From Leptasterias polaris (taxonomy: Eukaryota > Echinodermata > Asteroidea > Forcipulatida > Asteriidae), in contig JAZGTN010000027.1 of the NCBI GenBank assembly GCA_037783415.1, positions 3,496,001 through 3,560,000 on the forward strand: 64,000 bases of DNA, written 5' to 3'. The notes under the pieces were generated by a model. That model searched no databases. It was not told the origin of the DNA and saw nothing but the letters and a program-made list of their open reading frames with translations. The translations under genes were made by a program, and so were the position numbers. This document shows, piece after piece, positions 22,201 to 32,755 of the stretch (the first letter of the stretch is position 1; the number at the start of each line of letters is the position of its first letter).

Positions 22201-24289
22201 GAGAGCGGTCACTTTGGTTAGACCAAGATTCTACTGGCCAAAGATGGTGTCTGATGTGGAGGAGTGGATCAGATGTTGTGAAAGATGTGTGACGCATAAG
22301 ACACCCACCAAGATCTCCGCTCCTTTGGTCAACATCTCGACTACTTACCCGTTGGAGTTGGTTTGCATAGACTTTTTGAAACTGGAACAGGACCGAAGTG
22401 GTGCTCAGTACATTCTAGTCATCACTGATCATTTCTCTCGGTACGCTCAAGCACATCCGACAAAGGACAAATCATCTCGAACAGTCGCCAGGTTGCTATG
22501 GGAGAAGTACTTTTTGCATTATGGTCTGCCTACCAGATTGCATTCAGATCAAGGACGTGAATTTGACAACAAACTCATCAAGGAACTGACTGGTATGTTG
22601 GGTATAAGCAAATCACGGACTACGCCCTACCACCCTCAGGGTGACCCTCAACCTGAGAGATTTAACCGGACACTGTTGAGTATGATGGGAACTTTGCAGA
22701 ATGAAGACAAGCAGCACTGGAGTAAGCATGTTAGCTCCCTGGTACATGCTTACAATTGCACTCGAAATGATAGCACTGGATTCTCCCCATACTTCATCAT
22801 GTTTGGAAGGGAAGCCAGGCTTCCTATTGATGTTTCCTTTGGTACTTCTCCTGATTGTGTGACGAACAAGGACCACTCAAAGTATGTTCAAGAGTTGCGA
22901 AGTAATCTAGAAAGCGCATTTAGACGAGCATCAGAAGAGTCAGCCAAGTCGGCAACAGCAAACAAGCGAAGGTATGACCTGAAAGTGCGAGGAAATGAAC
23001 TTCAGAAGGGAGACCGTGTCCTTATCAGGAATGTTGGTTTGAAAGGTACTCATAAGCTAGCTGATAAATGGGGACAAGATGTGTACCTCGTTGTTTGCAG
23101 ACATAGTGACAATATACCAGTGTATCAGCTCAAACCAGAAGCTGGTGAGGGTAAGAGTAAGACACTTCACAGGAACATGATTCTTCCTATTGGAATGCTT
23201 ACAGGTGAACACAAGCAGCCGCCCTCTGAGAAGGTACATCGACCCATAACAAGAAAGTCAAAGAAACCCGAAACTGTCCAGTCTGACCCCGATGATCCAG
23301 AAAGAGAACTTGAACACATAGAGTCAGACTCCGAGGAATCTGATGTAGTTGTTGTGTGGCCCAAGAAGCGAGACTCCTCTTCACAGCCTGATACCCAATC
23401 TGGTGTACAGAACATCCTGATGGATGAAGGTTCAATTGATTTTGGACCACAGGTTAGGGCACTTGATGGAAATTCTTCAGTTGAAGTGGATTCGACATTG
23501 AGAGAATCGGCGGAGGAATTTGTTCCTTATTCCCAGTTGTTGAACTCTGAAAGATGTTCGATTATGGATCCTGCTGAGAAGACACCTGATTTGGACACCC
23601 AAGCCGAACCCTTTAGTGATACCGAAGCGAATGTGAACTCCTGCCTTGAAGACGGTCTGCTGAAACCCGTTGACGATGTCCACGATGATGGTGTTCCTGT
23701 CGCACTAGACCCCAGTGTTGAGGGGGACACATTGTCACTTCCTTCAATGAATGAGATGGATGAAGGCAATGTTTGCGCCAGCAGTCATGATGTCCAGAGC
23801 AGTGGTTTAACTTCCAGCGAGGATGATCTCAAGCAGATACCAGCAGATGACCTTGCAGTATCCGACCACCCACCTGGTAATAGTATGGACCCTGAAGGGA
23901 TTGGCAGCAATGCTGATGATCATGAACCCCATGAACCCCATGTCGAGACTACACCTGTTGAGATTACTGAGGAAAATGTCAATCAAAGCCCGATTTCGTC
24001 ACAGCCTGATCTTAGCCTACCTGATGCTACATTGCCATCGGATATCTCTGTGGAACAGGTTGTGGATGAGGTTGAATCGGAAAGTCTTGAGGATGACCAA
24101 GGTACATTCCCGAGTTCCCGCCCCTCAAGAGTACGAAAACTCCCTCAGCGATTCACTTACGATACGCTGGGTCAGCCTACCTACAGTTTGTCAGTTACCC
24201 CTACATTTGGAGATTTCGTTCCAGCACTAAGCAGGTTTTTGTTTGGGACCAGACGAAATGAGTGCATCGGGACGATGCAGCAAGTTTAG
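19223..24289 (+). CDS. pol: Gypsy Pol polyprotein
   Basis: The frame is open from the slip site. The coordinates used here start after the slip, because no ATG lies at the head of the domain region (a TTG opens the obvious ORF at 19331). Counting from 19331: aspartic protease D22-S-G; RT with the YMDD box at 487-490; RNase H with H-T-D653-A-S and ending near 765; integrase zinc domain from H948 (H-H-C-C); catalytic D1014, D1073, E1109 (35 residues between the last two, the D,D35E spacing); an SH3-like C-terminal stretch; then an acidic tail of about 300 residues of unknown role. All catalytic residues are present. RT copies the RNA to DNA and integrase inserts it. No chromodomain was recognised. 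Confidence 0.95.
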   Translation, partial: RERAFQRGRCDAPTELRPCSTQPSFRCQADTDIPEGLIGGLTIRTCKVDGVDASALVDSGSQVTLIYKKFFDTLDRSLYPLKDLVLWHGGDDLMPYLGWTEINLGFNEKFCGTRKMFRTLALVVPDSKSAVDYQLIVGTNAGVFKDCYSEVQRDSSEVTIDAVCDKIYEDIRCSTKAGPDGLLGYVKLKARGRVEIPAGSTKQVVGVIRNKCGKSVTGLLDSFVPNKLPGGIEVSCSLCTIKRGFSKVKVCLTNQNQNNRPVILSRRCIVAGAYLTSWVSDTSSETSDVPNPSSSGVAQCKVTSTSQSQNCSITEEEFRKLPFDWGPIDAKEKDRLLKIAFQRSEVFSTHEWDIGVTTEAYHEIRLNNDEPFRERSRRVAPRDLQDLRDHIQSLVDIGVITESRSRYASPIVIVRKKNGQIRLCIDYRTLNARTIPDQYAVPLVHEALDCLHGCNWFSVIDLKSGYYQIPMNPDDKEKTAFTCPVGFYQFERMPQGVKGAPATFQRLMERCMAGLNMSEVLVYMDDIIVFSSTLEQMEERLARVFDRLAEFGLKVSPNKCQFCCTSVRYLGHIVSGEGVQTDPAKVEALKTWARPENVRQLRSFLGFASYYRRFIEGFSVVAKPLFQLTGGVQKKDSVTKENSVNPRAPFGPRWTPDCETAFQTLKERLCTAPVLAFADMASPFILHTDASRDGLGAVLCQEIDHKVRPISYASRSLSPAEKNYPAHKLEYLALKWAVTEKFKDYLYSARGTRIYTDNNPLTYILTSAKLDATGHRWLAALATFDFTIHYKPGHCNQDADALSRRPDPNSVGGGEFNQTEMICDLEARLKVDSEEKYQTCGKEHVDAICARYLAGDVFSPSSNSASVDDLPLVYSMAMSAEAVPSNYCNPDTETKVVALDNVDWRKEQEADADISQLIKFVKEGVRPKRSDDFSKDLNIMLGQFNRLVLRDEILHRRSIDSNGLARFQLVLPKNYRAKAMRGLHNDLGHLGVERAVTLVRPRFYWPKMVSDVEEWIRCCERCVTHKTPTKISAPLVNISTTYPLELVCIDFLKLEQDRSGAQYILVITDHFSRYAQAHPTKDKSSRTVARLLWEKYFLHYGLPTRLHSDQGREFDNKLIKELTGMLGISKSRTTPYHPQGDPQPERFNRTLLSMMGTLQNEDKQHWSKHVSSLVHAYNCTRNDSTGFSPYFIMFGREARLPIDVSFGTSPDCVTNKDHSKYVQELRSNLESAFRRASEESAKSATANKRRYDLKVRGNELQKGDRVLIRNVGLKGTHKLADKWGQDVYLVVCRHSDNIPVYQLKPEAGEGKSKTLHRNMILPIGMLTGEHKQPPSEKVHRPITRKSKKPETVQSDPDDPERELEHIESDSEESDVVVVWPKKRDSSSQPDTQSGVQNILMDEGSIDFGPQVRALDGNSSVEVDSTLRESAEEFVPYSQLLNSERCSIMDPAEKTPDLDTQAEPFSDTEANVNSCLEDGLLKPVDDVHDDGVPVALDPSVEGDTLSLPSMNEMDEGNVCASSHDVQSSGLTSSEDDLKQIPADDLAVSDHPPGNSMDPEGIGSNADDHEPHEPHVETTPVEITEENVNQSPISSQPDLSLPDATLPSDISVEQVVDEVESESLEDDQGTFPSSRPSRVRKLPQRFTYDTLGQPTYSLSVTPTFGDFVPALSRFLFGTRRNECIGTMQQV

Positions 24290-24299
24290 AAGGGGAGGA
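24288..24299 (+). promoter_or_regulatory. Polypurine tract
   Basis: AGAAGGGGAGGA directly abuts the 3' LTR and primes plus-strand DNA synthesis. It overlaps the pol stop codon. Confidence 0.9.
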
Positions 24300-25120
24300 T
24301 GTAGCACAGAGCATAAAAGGAGATAGCGCCCTCAAACGGCAGGATGTGTCCAGGCCATGTGACAGTGTTTTGGTGGCAGACATGTTTGTTGTCATGTAAA
24401 AGTTTTAATCATCGTTTTGTTCAGAAATTAAATAGTTTTGGGGAAGAAATAGTAACTTCCTGTTGACAGGATTTCTTCCAACATCATTAAAGATTATTGA
24501 TTGCAGTTGTTGGATCTCAGATCTACGATTTTAGATTTTCTCTGAATGATCTCAGCTTTTCAAGTTAATGAACTCTGAACTGTTGGTGATGAATGAAGCT
24601 GCACTGCATGTTGGTAGGATCTACACATGCTAGCTGCAGCAAGCGTTCAAAGTGAACTCTGGACTCGCTGTCTGGACTGTTGGTGAGGGAATCCGCCCAC
24701 GGCATAGGACCTACTACCTAGCTGCAGCAAGTTTCAAGTTGAATCCTGAACTGTTGATCTACACGTACATATAGCTGCGCCAAGTTTCAAGGTGAACTCT
24801 GAACAATTGTCATTGACCTATACGTACCTACATGTACCTGCAAGGTGTCAAGTGGAGGAGTATTTAACAGTTCTTGTATCCTTGATAATCGCGGATTTGA
24901 ACTCTCAGTGGACTGAACGATAAATCCAGGATCCTGGTGTATTGAGATTTTGTGTTGGCCAATATTTAGTATACAGCTGTTCATGTTTTATTGTATTTTG
25001 CATTTAAGCTAAAAGTTAAAGTTTGTTATCTTCTTGAAGAAAGAGCTATGAAGGTCATTAAAAGTGGTTCTTTCAAGTTTTAAATTCATTTGCACAGAGT
25101 CAGTTTGTGTGTGTGTTACA
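24300..25120 (+). repeat. 3' LTR of the gypsy element
   Basis: 821 bp, same as 16835-17655; followed by CTTG. Confidence 0.95.
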
Positions 25121-25397
25121 CTTGTTTTTAAAAAACATCACAGATCTTTTGGGAAAAATTGTTTGCTTTTCGAGTCGCGAGTGTGATTTTTTGTTCACAT
25201 ATTATTAACTTCCGCGAAAACCATTGTCAGGTTCCCTCAACAATCCACAACAGTTAGACGATCAATTGCTGATTTAGGCCAAGAGCATTAGCTTTAACCC
25301 GGATATAGCTCATAACAAGCTGATTTTTTCAGGATAGGTCCGGGAATGTACCTAGAATGACATACTAAAAGTCCCCTAAAATCCCCCTGGAGCTCTT

Positions 25398-25790
25398 TCC
25401 GAAATCCAAGATGGCGTCCAAAACGGCCGCCATTTTCAAATCTCATCATACCTATGCAACCAGATATCATGCTGTAAAAACAAATAAAGTGTCTAAATAT
25501 AGGTTTTGAGGCACAAGGAATCCAATAAAACCATTATTTTGAAATTTTAGAACCTATTAGTATATAAAACCAAGATGGCGTTCAAAATGGCCGCCATTTT
25601 CAAATATTTACCTTTTTATGCAACTTTAAATGCTGTAAACACAAATAAAATGTCAAAACATACGTTTTTAGGCACAAGGACTCCAATAGAACCATTATTT
25701 CGAGAGTTTAGAACTCATAAGTATCTAAAACAAAGACGGCGTCCAAAATGGCCGCCAAAATGGCCGCCATTTTTATATTTAAAAATTTGT
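25398..25790. repeat. 160-bp tandem repeat in left fold-back arm, about 2.5 copies
   Basis: AAGATGGCG(T)-type starts at 25408, 25572 and 25733. Each is followed by AAAATGGCCGCCATTTT and a 130-base AT-rich body. Mirror of 29700-30310. The AAGATGG and GCCGCCATTTT blocks resemble the YY1 consensus. Confidence 0.8.
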
Positions 25791-26811
25791 AAATAGACAA
25801 AGATGTTTGTTTCTACTTGTGCGAGATTTATATCTTGTGATTTGTATCCCCATTCTGTATTCTAGAGTATTCCCATCAATTCTTCAAAAAGGAGAGCATG
25901 CAGTCCATGCCAAATGGGATATATGTGCAGTATTCATTAAGTGATTCAAAGTTGCTGGCCCCATAGACATTAAGAACACTAATTTACCTGGTTTGTGATA
26001 GGCAACTCGGAACACGAGACCCGATGAGCCATGAACCAAACTCGAAGCCTCTTTTCAGAATCGGGGTTCATAATAAACAAAGATAAATCTTTGCCAATTA
26101 TTATCTCCACCCAGCTAACCTTTTTCAGGGTAGACCTTTAACGAGGTCTAGCTTTCCTCCACATAGGAGCACAGTCATTCAAAACCCTCTGGAGTTCATC
26201 CCTCTGTCCATATTGCCCCAGCTGTAGCCTGGCTACATCTCCTGCACCTCATGGCCAGCCCATGCATCCACTTTTGGTCACATAATCAGCACAATCTTTG
26301 CACCGGATAGGTCATGCATCCCCCAATAGACGTTTCAAAAAGTAGTATTAGCTCGGTATTGGGGACTTCATTCTAGAAGGAGACTCGCTTCCACATCAAT
26401 GTTTCTGAATTGTTTGCAGTGTACCAGGCATTGAGGCACTTGAAGAGAACTGTCACAGGGAACGCTGTTTTTGTCAAATTAAAAAACTCAACAGTCAGTT
26501 CGTACATAAACCGATATGGTGGAACTCAGTCACCACTCTTGTTTGCACTAGACAAAAAGTGACATAGTTCTCTCCACAGTTCACTATGTTAGAAGAATCA
26601 GGGTGGTTGCGCTGTCCAGAGGAAAAGTCATCCCTACATAAAACGGTCTCTCAACCAAGCAGTCATTCAAACGATCTTCCAGACACCCTCGGGCGTCAAC
26701 AACGAATTCCCAGTCATTTATGCTCGGAACGGTATGAAGCCCCATTGGTGCCACTTGACAAGTGCATATATGTTTCACTGAATGATATGTATTTCACAGC
26801 ACCGCCACTTA

Positions 26812-27058
26812 TATCTTGCGGCCGCCACTTATTATCTTGCGGCCGCCACTTATTATCTTGCGGCCGCCACTTAGTAAGTTGCGGCCGCCACTTATTATCT
26901 TGCGGCCGCCACTTATTATCTTGTGGCCGTCACTTATTATCTTGCGGCCGCCACTTATTATCTTGCGGCCGCCACCTATTATCTTGCGAAGTTGCGGCCG
27001 CAACTTATTATCTTGCGGCCGCCACTTAGTAAGTTGCGGCCGCCACTTATTATCTTGG
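26812..27058 (+). repeat. 21-bp NotI-containing minisatellite, array 1
   Basis: About 11 units of GCGGCCGCCACTTATTATCT plus T. It encodes only artefactual frames (R-P-P-L-I-I-L repeats). Confidence 0.95.
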
Positions 27059-27900
27059 TAATCTTTGATAACATTCGAGTCTTGAAGGTATTTATTTTAG
27101 ACTTTTTTGAGGATGTGGGTAGGTGTAGAGGTCATGCTCCGACAGAATTGCTGCAAATTTATTGGACTTCCTTGTAGATTGTTATTGAAAGAGTTTCCTA
27201 CGTTGGGAGCTGAAATCACTCCTGAATTTTGTTATATTTTATATACATTATACAGTGGATGTCGATCCAGTGAGATAACCCTCTTTTCCTTTTCGTTTAT
27301 GTTGTTCAAATGTTATTAAATATTAAAAATAAGAGAGATTTTTTATAAGGCTTTGTGAGTTTGAGATAATAACAATTTCTATAAACACTGCTGCTTCAAA
27401 TGTGTAGATCAGTTTCGAGCCATTTTCATCATTGGTAAATATGGAAGTGTAAATTGAAGAGTTCTTGGTGATACCGAAATTAAGATTCGTGCCTTGTTAT
27501 GAATTCTTTGTTGATCAAGTTTCTTTACAAGACTGCATCACTTAATCTCCAGCTTATGCCTACTTCAATTAGGAAGTTATGTATGATAGTATTGACTTAG
27601 TAACTTTTTGAACATTGGGGTTTTAAAATGGTTGAAACCCACTTTATAATTTTGAGACTATATTTTACAGGGCCTTGTATATACCGGTACCTTTTGCTGA
27701 TATAGACTGTTAAAGTAAAACAATACCCAGGATACAATCTTAGTATTCCGCATCTTTCGGCGGTGTAAAATGCACGTTACTTAGAAAATCTCTTTCAAAA
27801 CCTGTAACTGGTTCATTCGTTTTTGAAAAGTAAACTCATCAAGCAAAAAACATAGGTCACAGGCTAGCAGCTGAATCGTGAAGTTTCATCCATGCATGAC
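27059..27900. other. Centre of the fold-back structure, no gene seen
   Basis: AT-rich unique-looking sequence of about 840 bp between mirror-image minisatellites. Confidence 0.6.
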
Positions 27901-27902
27901 AA

Positions 27903-28512
27903 CTGGCAAGATACTAAGTGGCGGCCGCAAGATACTAAGTAGCGGCCGCAAGATAATAAGTGGCGGCCGCAAGATAATAAGTGGCGGCCGCAAGATAATA
28001 AGTGGCGGCCGCAAGATACTAAGTGGCGGTCGCAAGATACTAAGTGGCGGCCGCAAGATAATAAGTGGCGGCCGCAAGATACTAAGTGGCGGCCTAAGAT
28101 ACTAAGTGCCGGCCGCAAGATACTAAGTGGCAGCCGCAAGATAATAAGTGGCGGCCGCAAGATAATAAGTGGCGGCCGCAAGATAATAAGTGGCGGCCGC
28201 AAGATAATAAGTGGCGGCCGCAAGATAATAAGTGGCGGACGCAAGATAATAAGTGGCGGCCGCAAGATACTAAGTGGCGGCCGCAAGATACTAAGTGGCG
28301 GCCGCAAGATAATAAGTGGCGGCCGCAACTTACTAAGTGGCGGCCGCAAGATAATAAGTGGCGGCCGCAAGATAATAAGTGGCGGCCGCAAGAAAATAAG
28401 TGGCGGCCGCAAGATAATAAGTGGCGGCCGCAAGATAATAAGTGGCGGCCGCAAGATAATAAGTGGCGGCCGCAATATAATAAATGGCGGCCGCAAGATA
28501 ATAAGTGGCGGC
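27903..28512 (-). repeat. 21-bp NotI-containing minisatellite, array 2 (inverted)
   Basis: About 29 units of the reverse complement of array 1. Its outer flank (28513-28600) is the reverse complement of 26730-26805. Confidence 0.95.
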
Positions 28513-28669
28513 CGTGAAATACATTCAATGAAACATATACGCACTTGTCAAGTGGCACCATTGGGGCTTCATAGAATGGAGATCCGGGCACTTTGGAGAA
28601 CATTATTTGCTCATGCCTTTCCTCCAAGCTCTCTCCTAGGAGTATTGACAAATGACACAGAGGGAATGC

Positions 28670-29135
28670 TGCATGATCCTCATAGCCCCATTATGGCCAT
28701 GCCAGCCCTGGTTACGTAGTGATCCTCATAGGTCGATTATGGCCATGCCAGTCCAGGTTGCAGAATGGTCCTCGTATATCCCCACCCCATTTGGCTATGC
28801 CAGCCCTGGTTGCAGAGTGATCATCTAGCCCCATTCTGGCCATGCCAGCCCTGGTTGCAGAGTGATCCTCTAGCCCCATTCTGGCCATGCCAGCCCAGGT
28901 TGCAGAATGGTCCTCGTAGCCCCATTTGGCCATGCCAGCCCAGGTTGTTGCAGAGTGATCCTCTAGCCCCATCCTGGCCATGCAATCCCATGCCAGGTTG
29001 TAGAGTGATTTCACATAGGTCCATTATGGCCATGCCAGCCCTAGAGTGATCCTCATAGCCTTATTCTGGCCATGACAGCCCTGGTTGCAGAATGATCCTC
29101 ATAGGTTCATTCTGGCCACAACAGCCCTGGTTTCT
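28670..29135 (+). repeat. About 45-bp minisatellite
   Basis: About ten diverged units containing GGCCATGCCAGCCCTGGTTG, CAGAGTGATCCTC and TAGCCCCATT. No counterpart in the left half of the fold-back structure. Confidence 0.9.
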
Positions 29136-29699
29136 AAAATTTGTGCGGCTACTGATCCACCCTCAGAAGTGAACGGATCTACTGTACCAACATCTCAGAT
29201 TTCAGGGAGAATCGCTCACTTGCCGTGTCGGATGTTGTTTAAGCAACCACACAGACCTACAGGCAGGGCTGCACTGCAAAAACAAAATCGCATGCAGCCC
29301 TTTCTGTTGATACATTTCAAGCACCATCTACCTCACCACCTCCGATCCCTCATCTTGCTTGTTAAATTGATCTCTAATTGTTTTAGAACTTTAAGTTTGG
29401 TAGAGCACAAAGGGACCAGGAGCTGGGCTTCCCGAAGCAGTCTTACCTTACCCCACATAGAGCACCTCATTCTCTCGGTGCTAATCTAACCTGCATAAGT
29501 ACGTTTATCAGGTATGAGACATGAAGTAGACTCTCCCGAATCAAAGGTGATTTGAGACTCCGCGAAGTTAAACCACAACCTCCTGCCCCAAAGAAGGATT
29601 GATCGTTGGATGGTTGGCACTCATGCAAAGAGAGTAGAGGTCGATTGACTGAATGGTACTGATTGGCTCTTGAGTTTTAAACTCACAAAACAATCATTC

Positions 29700-30310
29700 T
29701 ATTGGATTCAACGTGCCACAAAACATATGTTTTGACAGTTTGTGTGCATTTTTTTATTGTCTGGTTAAAAAGTATGGATACAAATTTTAAATGGCGGCCA
29801 TTTTTGACGCCATCTTGGTTTTATATATAAACAATAATATTATGAGAACTAAAATCTCAAAATAATTATTCTATCGGACTCCTTGTGCTTCAAAACACAA
29901 AGAAACTTCTGTTTCTACAGCATGTCTGGTTGCATGACTATGATAAGATTAAAAAATGGCGGCCAATTTGGACGCCATCTTTGTTTTAGATACTTATTAG
30001 TTCTAAACTCTCGAAATATTGGTTCTATTGGATTCCTTGTGACTAAAAACCTATGTGTAGACACTTAATTTGTGTTCACAGCATGTCAAGTTGCATAGTT
30101 ATGAAATATTTGAAAATGGCCGCCATTTTGAACGCCATCTTGGTTTTACATACTAATGAGTTTTAAAATCTCAAAATAATAATTTAATTGGATTCTTTGT
30201 GCCTCAAAACATATAATTCGACACTTTGTTTGTATTTATAGCATGTCTGGTTGCATAGTTATGATAATGTTTGAAAATGGCGGCCATTTTGGACGCCATC
30301 TTGGATTTCG
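29700..30310. repeat. 160-bp tandem repeat in right fold-back arm, four copies
   Basis: Inverted relative to 25398-25790. CGCCATCTTGG-type boundaries occur near 29810, 29972, 30135 and 30295. The GGCCGCCATTTT (or GCGGCCATTTT) block recurs in each. Confidence 0.85.
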
Positions 30311-30445
30311 TAAAGAGCTCCAGAGGGATTTTAGGGGACTTTTAGTATGTCATTCTAGGCACATTCCGGGACCTATCCTGAAAAATCAGCTTGTTATGAG
30401 CTATATCCAGGTTTTGGCATAATGGTCTAATGCTCTTGGACTAAT

Positions 30446-30588
30446 TGGGGACCAGAGTCTGAATTACTCAGCGCGCCGAGCGCAATCAAGGTTTTGTGAA
30501 ATACGTGTAAAATGCGGTGCGCATCTCACGCCCGTCTGCGCAAAGAGATATTATGCTCAGCGCGTTATGTGATTCAGTCTGGTCCCCA
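30446..30588. mobile_element. Small hairpin MITE within the right arm
   Basis: TGGGGACCAGAGTCTGAATT at the left is mirrored by GATTCAGTCTGGTCCCCA at the right. The left arm lacks this block, so it inserted after the arms formed. Confidence 0.65.
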
Positions 30589-31507
30589 GATAGATTTTAA
30601 TGTTGTAATATTGTTCAGGGAATCCAACTAGTATGGTTCTCGCGCAAGTTGTTAATACAGTGATCAATTTTCCCCCCAAATCCGTGATGTTTAGCATTAG
30701 GGCTTTCTGCAAGTAGGCCTACAGTAGCATTCGATCGGTAAGTTTCATAACCCGGATTAAAAACTACATCGGGCACAAAATAATAGGATTGCAATGGTAC
30801 TAGGCCCAATTGGCAAGGATACGAACGAAGTGGATTGGCCCTACAGTGGGGCTAGTGAAGAGCATCGTTTGGTGTCTCACTATGTTTAGAAAATCACAGA
30901 TTTTTTTCGTATTCAAGAAAGAGGGTAAATAACCGTTGTGTTTCTTTCAAACTAGTAATTATCAATAATCGTGCAGATAGTACAACGATGCAGGGCTGGG
31001 GGAGGGGGCTAGGCCTCTAGTAGGCCTACCCTCACCTTGACGTACATTAATGTTACTGTTGCTCGATCGCGCTGTCACTGAAGAAAAGCACAATTTGTTC
31101 TAATCAGTAGTAACATATTTTGTGTCACATTCTAATCCTCAAGTATGTGAAAACTAAATGACAAAGAGACCCTTGGTTATTTATTTTAAAAATTGCACTT
31201 TCGTTTGTCTCGCCCAACAGTTTTTTTCCCCTGAATAAGTATTATTTTGTAGCCTTCCTTTTGATTTTATAACTCAGGATGGCTGATTCAAATCAATGAC
31301 TCCCAACTCAAAAATAATGTTTTAATAATGATCTTGCTAAAACAAAATCGGTTATAAAGTGGTCAGATATTGCATGAGATCGCACCACAGAGCATCTAGA
31401 ATCCAAACTGTTTCGGAGCATTTAAGCGGGCCCCGGAAGCGGCCCATGCCGTAGGGCTTCGCGTTATGCGCTCGTAGGCGCCACAAATTGCATTCACCAT
31501 TTGCTGC

Positions 31508-31569
31508 TTGGTAAATTTTCACGCCCCCCCCCCCCCCCCCCCGTTTGGAAAATCCTGGAACCGCCCCTG
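31508..31569 (-). repeat. Poly-C tract with CAGGGGCGG terminal motif
   Basis: About 20 C's then CCTGGAACCGCCCCTG. It faces the similar motif at 16141. The flanking octamers do not match. Confidence 0.5.
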
Positions 31570-31734
31570 TTGGTAAACATTTGTCATAATAATATTTACC
31601 ATTGAATCGAAAACCCAAAAGCTCGTATAGTATGTAGTTTATGTAACCGGAAGGCCGATTTAATATCTGATTTGGCCATCCAAGCCAGTGCATTTTGACG
31701 TTTATCAATGAAATCATTAATTGATTACAGCGAC

Positions 31735-31799
31735 TTGAGCACCTTTGGTGAATATGTGCGCTTTATAAGTCTTCGTTATTATTATTATTATTATTATTG
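31735..31799 (+). mobile_element. SINE tail fragment
   Basis: GCGCTTTATAAGTCTTCG followed by (TTA)n matches the 3' tail style of tRNA-derived SINEs. The head is missing. Confidence 0.5.
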
Positions 31800-31849
31800 A
31801 TTCACCTGAGGGAAATGATAAATAAGCCTGAAGGAATTCGGTTCATATT

Positions 31850-32557
31850 TGGGAACTAAATTACCGATGGGTGAACACTGTAAATTCGGTAAAGGGGGAA
31901 ATCAAAGGGGGCTTGCGATCCTACCAAGACTAATTTCTTTATACAATTTCTCTTCTACTAGTTGTGGCTGCTTGGCAGCTGATGAAAGGCAATCAGAATC
32001 ACGTCCCACCCGTGGCCCGTTAAAACCAATTTTGAAATCTTGTGGGCAAAACCACCCCGAAAGAGATCTGCAGCCTCCCTGTTTAGGTAATGGCATAACC
32101 AGCTGCGCAGAACACCCTAATTAAACTAGTTGGGTGCACGAAAAATCACGCTGAAAATTGTTGGCATCCCCTTTTTGTTCGCAGTTACCCCTCACACACG
32201 GTAACCTGCCTAATGTGTGACCGGCCCATTTTGCAAATTACGAGCCGCAGGCTGGGACGAGAAATTCCTTGGGCCATGCCGTACTGTCCTAACGTTACTG
32301 TTACTATTATTACCATTAAATCTATTGTTGCTAGCCCTGCTCACATTACATGTTGTTATCCCATGACCCTCATTACAACGTTTACATCTATGGGAAAAAC
32401 GGCAATGCTGCCAATTACAACCTTTGTCAGTATTTAAAGAAATCTGCTCAGTTGCATTTTGTGTTAAATATTTCCTTACTTTGCCTATATTACGAATGTG
32501 AAATGTCGTAGAACATGCAATACTACAGATAGGCCTATTTGTAGCTGCTACTCCCAT
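31850..32557 (-). pseudogene. Retroelement gag/RT remnant, possibly DIRS-like
   Basis: A minus-strand frame at 32470-32385 holds KGCNWQHCRFSHRCKRCNEG (Cys-rich, C-x4-C-x3-H-x2-C-x2-C). About 300 bases further on, GRIASPL-like sequence near 31905 resembles the start of DIRS-type RT domains. It is short and broken. The assignment rests on two motifs only. Confidence 0.35.
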
Positions 32558-32755
32558 TTTAAAATCTGTGCTGTATCAGTTTTAGAATCGTGTTTTATCT
32601 TCGTCTCCTTTTTGCCATCTAAGCTTTATTTTGATGCAACAATACTACTTTGCTGCTCGTGATGTGAATTGGTGATGTATTTTTTCTATTATCCCGTGTG
32701 TTTGAGGGTATTTTTTACGAAAGCCCATTAGCGCGACGAAAAAATAAAAATCAAA

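Larger units (their letters stand above)
16835..25120 (+). mobile_element. Ty3/gypsy LTR retrotransposon, apparently full-length
   Basis: 8286 bp. Order: 5' LTR, TGG-starting primer-binding site, gag, pol (protease, RT, RNase H, integrase), polypurine tract, 3' LTR, flanked by CTTG. The two LTRs are the same length and show no difference where compared by eye, and both ORFs are uninterrupted. This suggests recent insertion and possible competence. It is inserted in the left arm of the fold-back structure, so it is younger than that structure. No env-like ORF is seen. Confidence 0.95.
16721..30843. mobile_element. Large fold-back (inverted-repeat) structure
   Basis: The left arm (16721-16834 plus 25121-25790) is the imperfect reverse complement of the right arm (30843 down to about 29700). 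Matches include AGGGCCAATCCACTTCG, AATCCGGGTTATGAAACTTA with CCGATCGAATGCTACTGTA after it, and ACATACTAAAAGTCCCCTAA. The inner mirror is formed by 26740-27058 and 27905-28600. Without the gypsy insertion it spans about 5.8 kb. No transposase is recognised inside and no target duplication is evident. It resembles foldback elements, which have long arms built of tandem repeats. Confidence 0.75.

Noticed and set aside
24300..25120. ORF duplicated in both LTRs (17322-17519 and 24787-24984)
   Set aside because: An identical short antisense frame simply because the LTRs match; no domain.
27903..28512. CRISPR-like regular repeats
   Set aside because: Units are directly tandem with no unique spacers, in a eukaryotic transposon context.
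26812..28544. Long open frames of R-P-P-L-I-I-L or C-G-R-H-L-L-S repeats on both strands
   Set aside because: They arise from a 21-bp unit (a multiple of three) without stops. Several frames are open at once and no domain is present.
16141..31569. One element bounded by facing CAGGGGCGG motifs
   Set aside because: Flanking octamers differ and the sequence inside the two motifs diverges at once. They are more likely separate copies of an abundant terminal motif.
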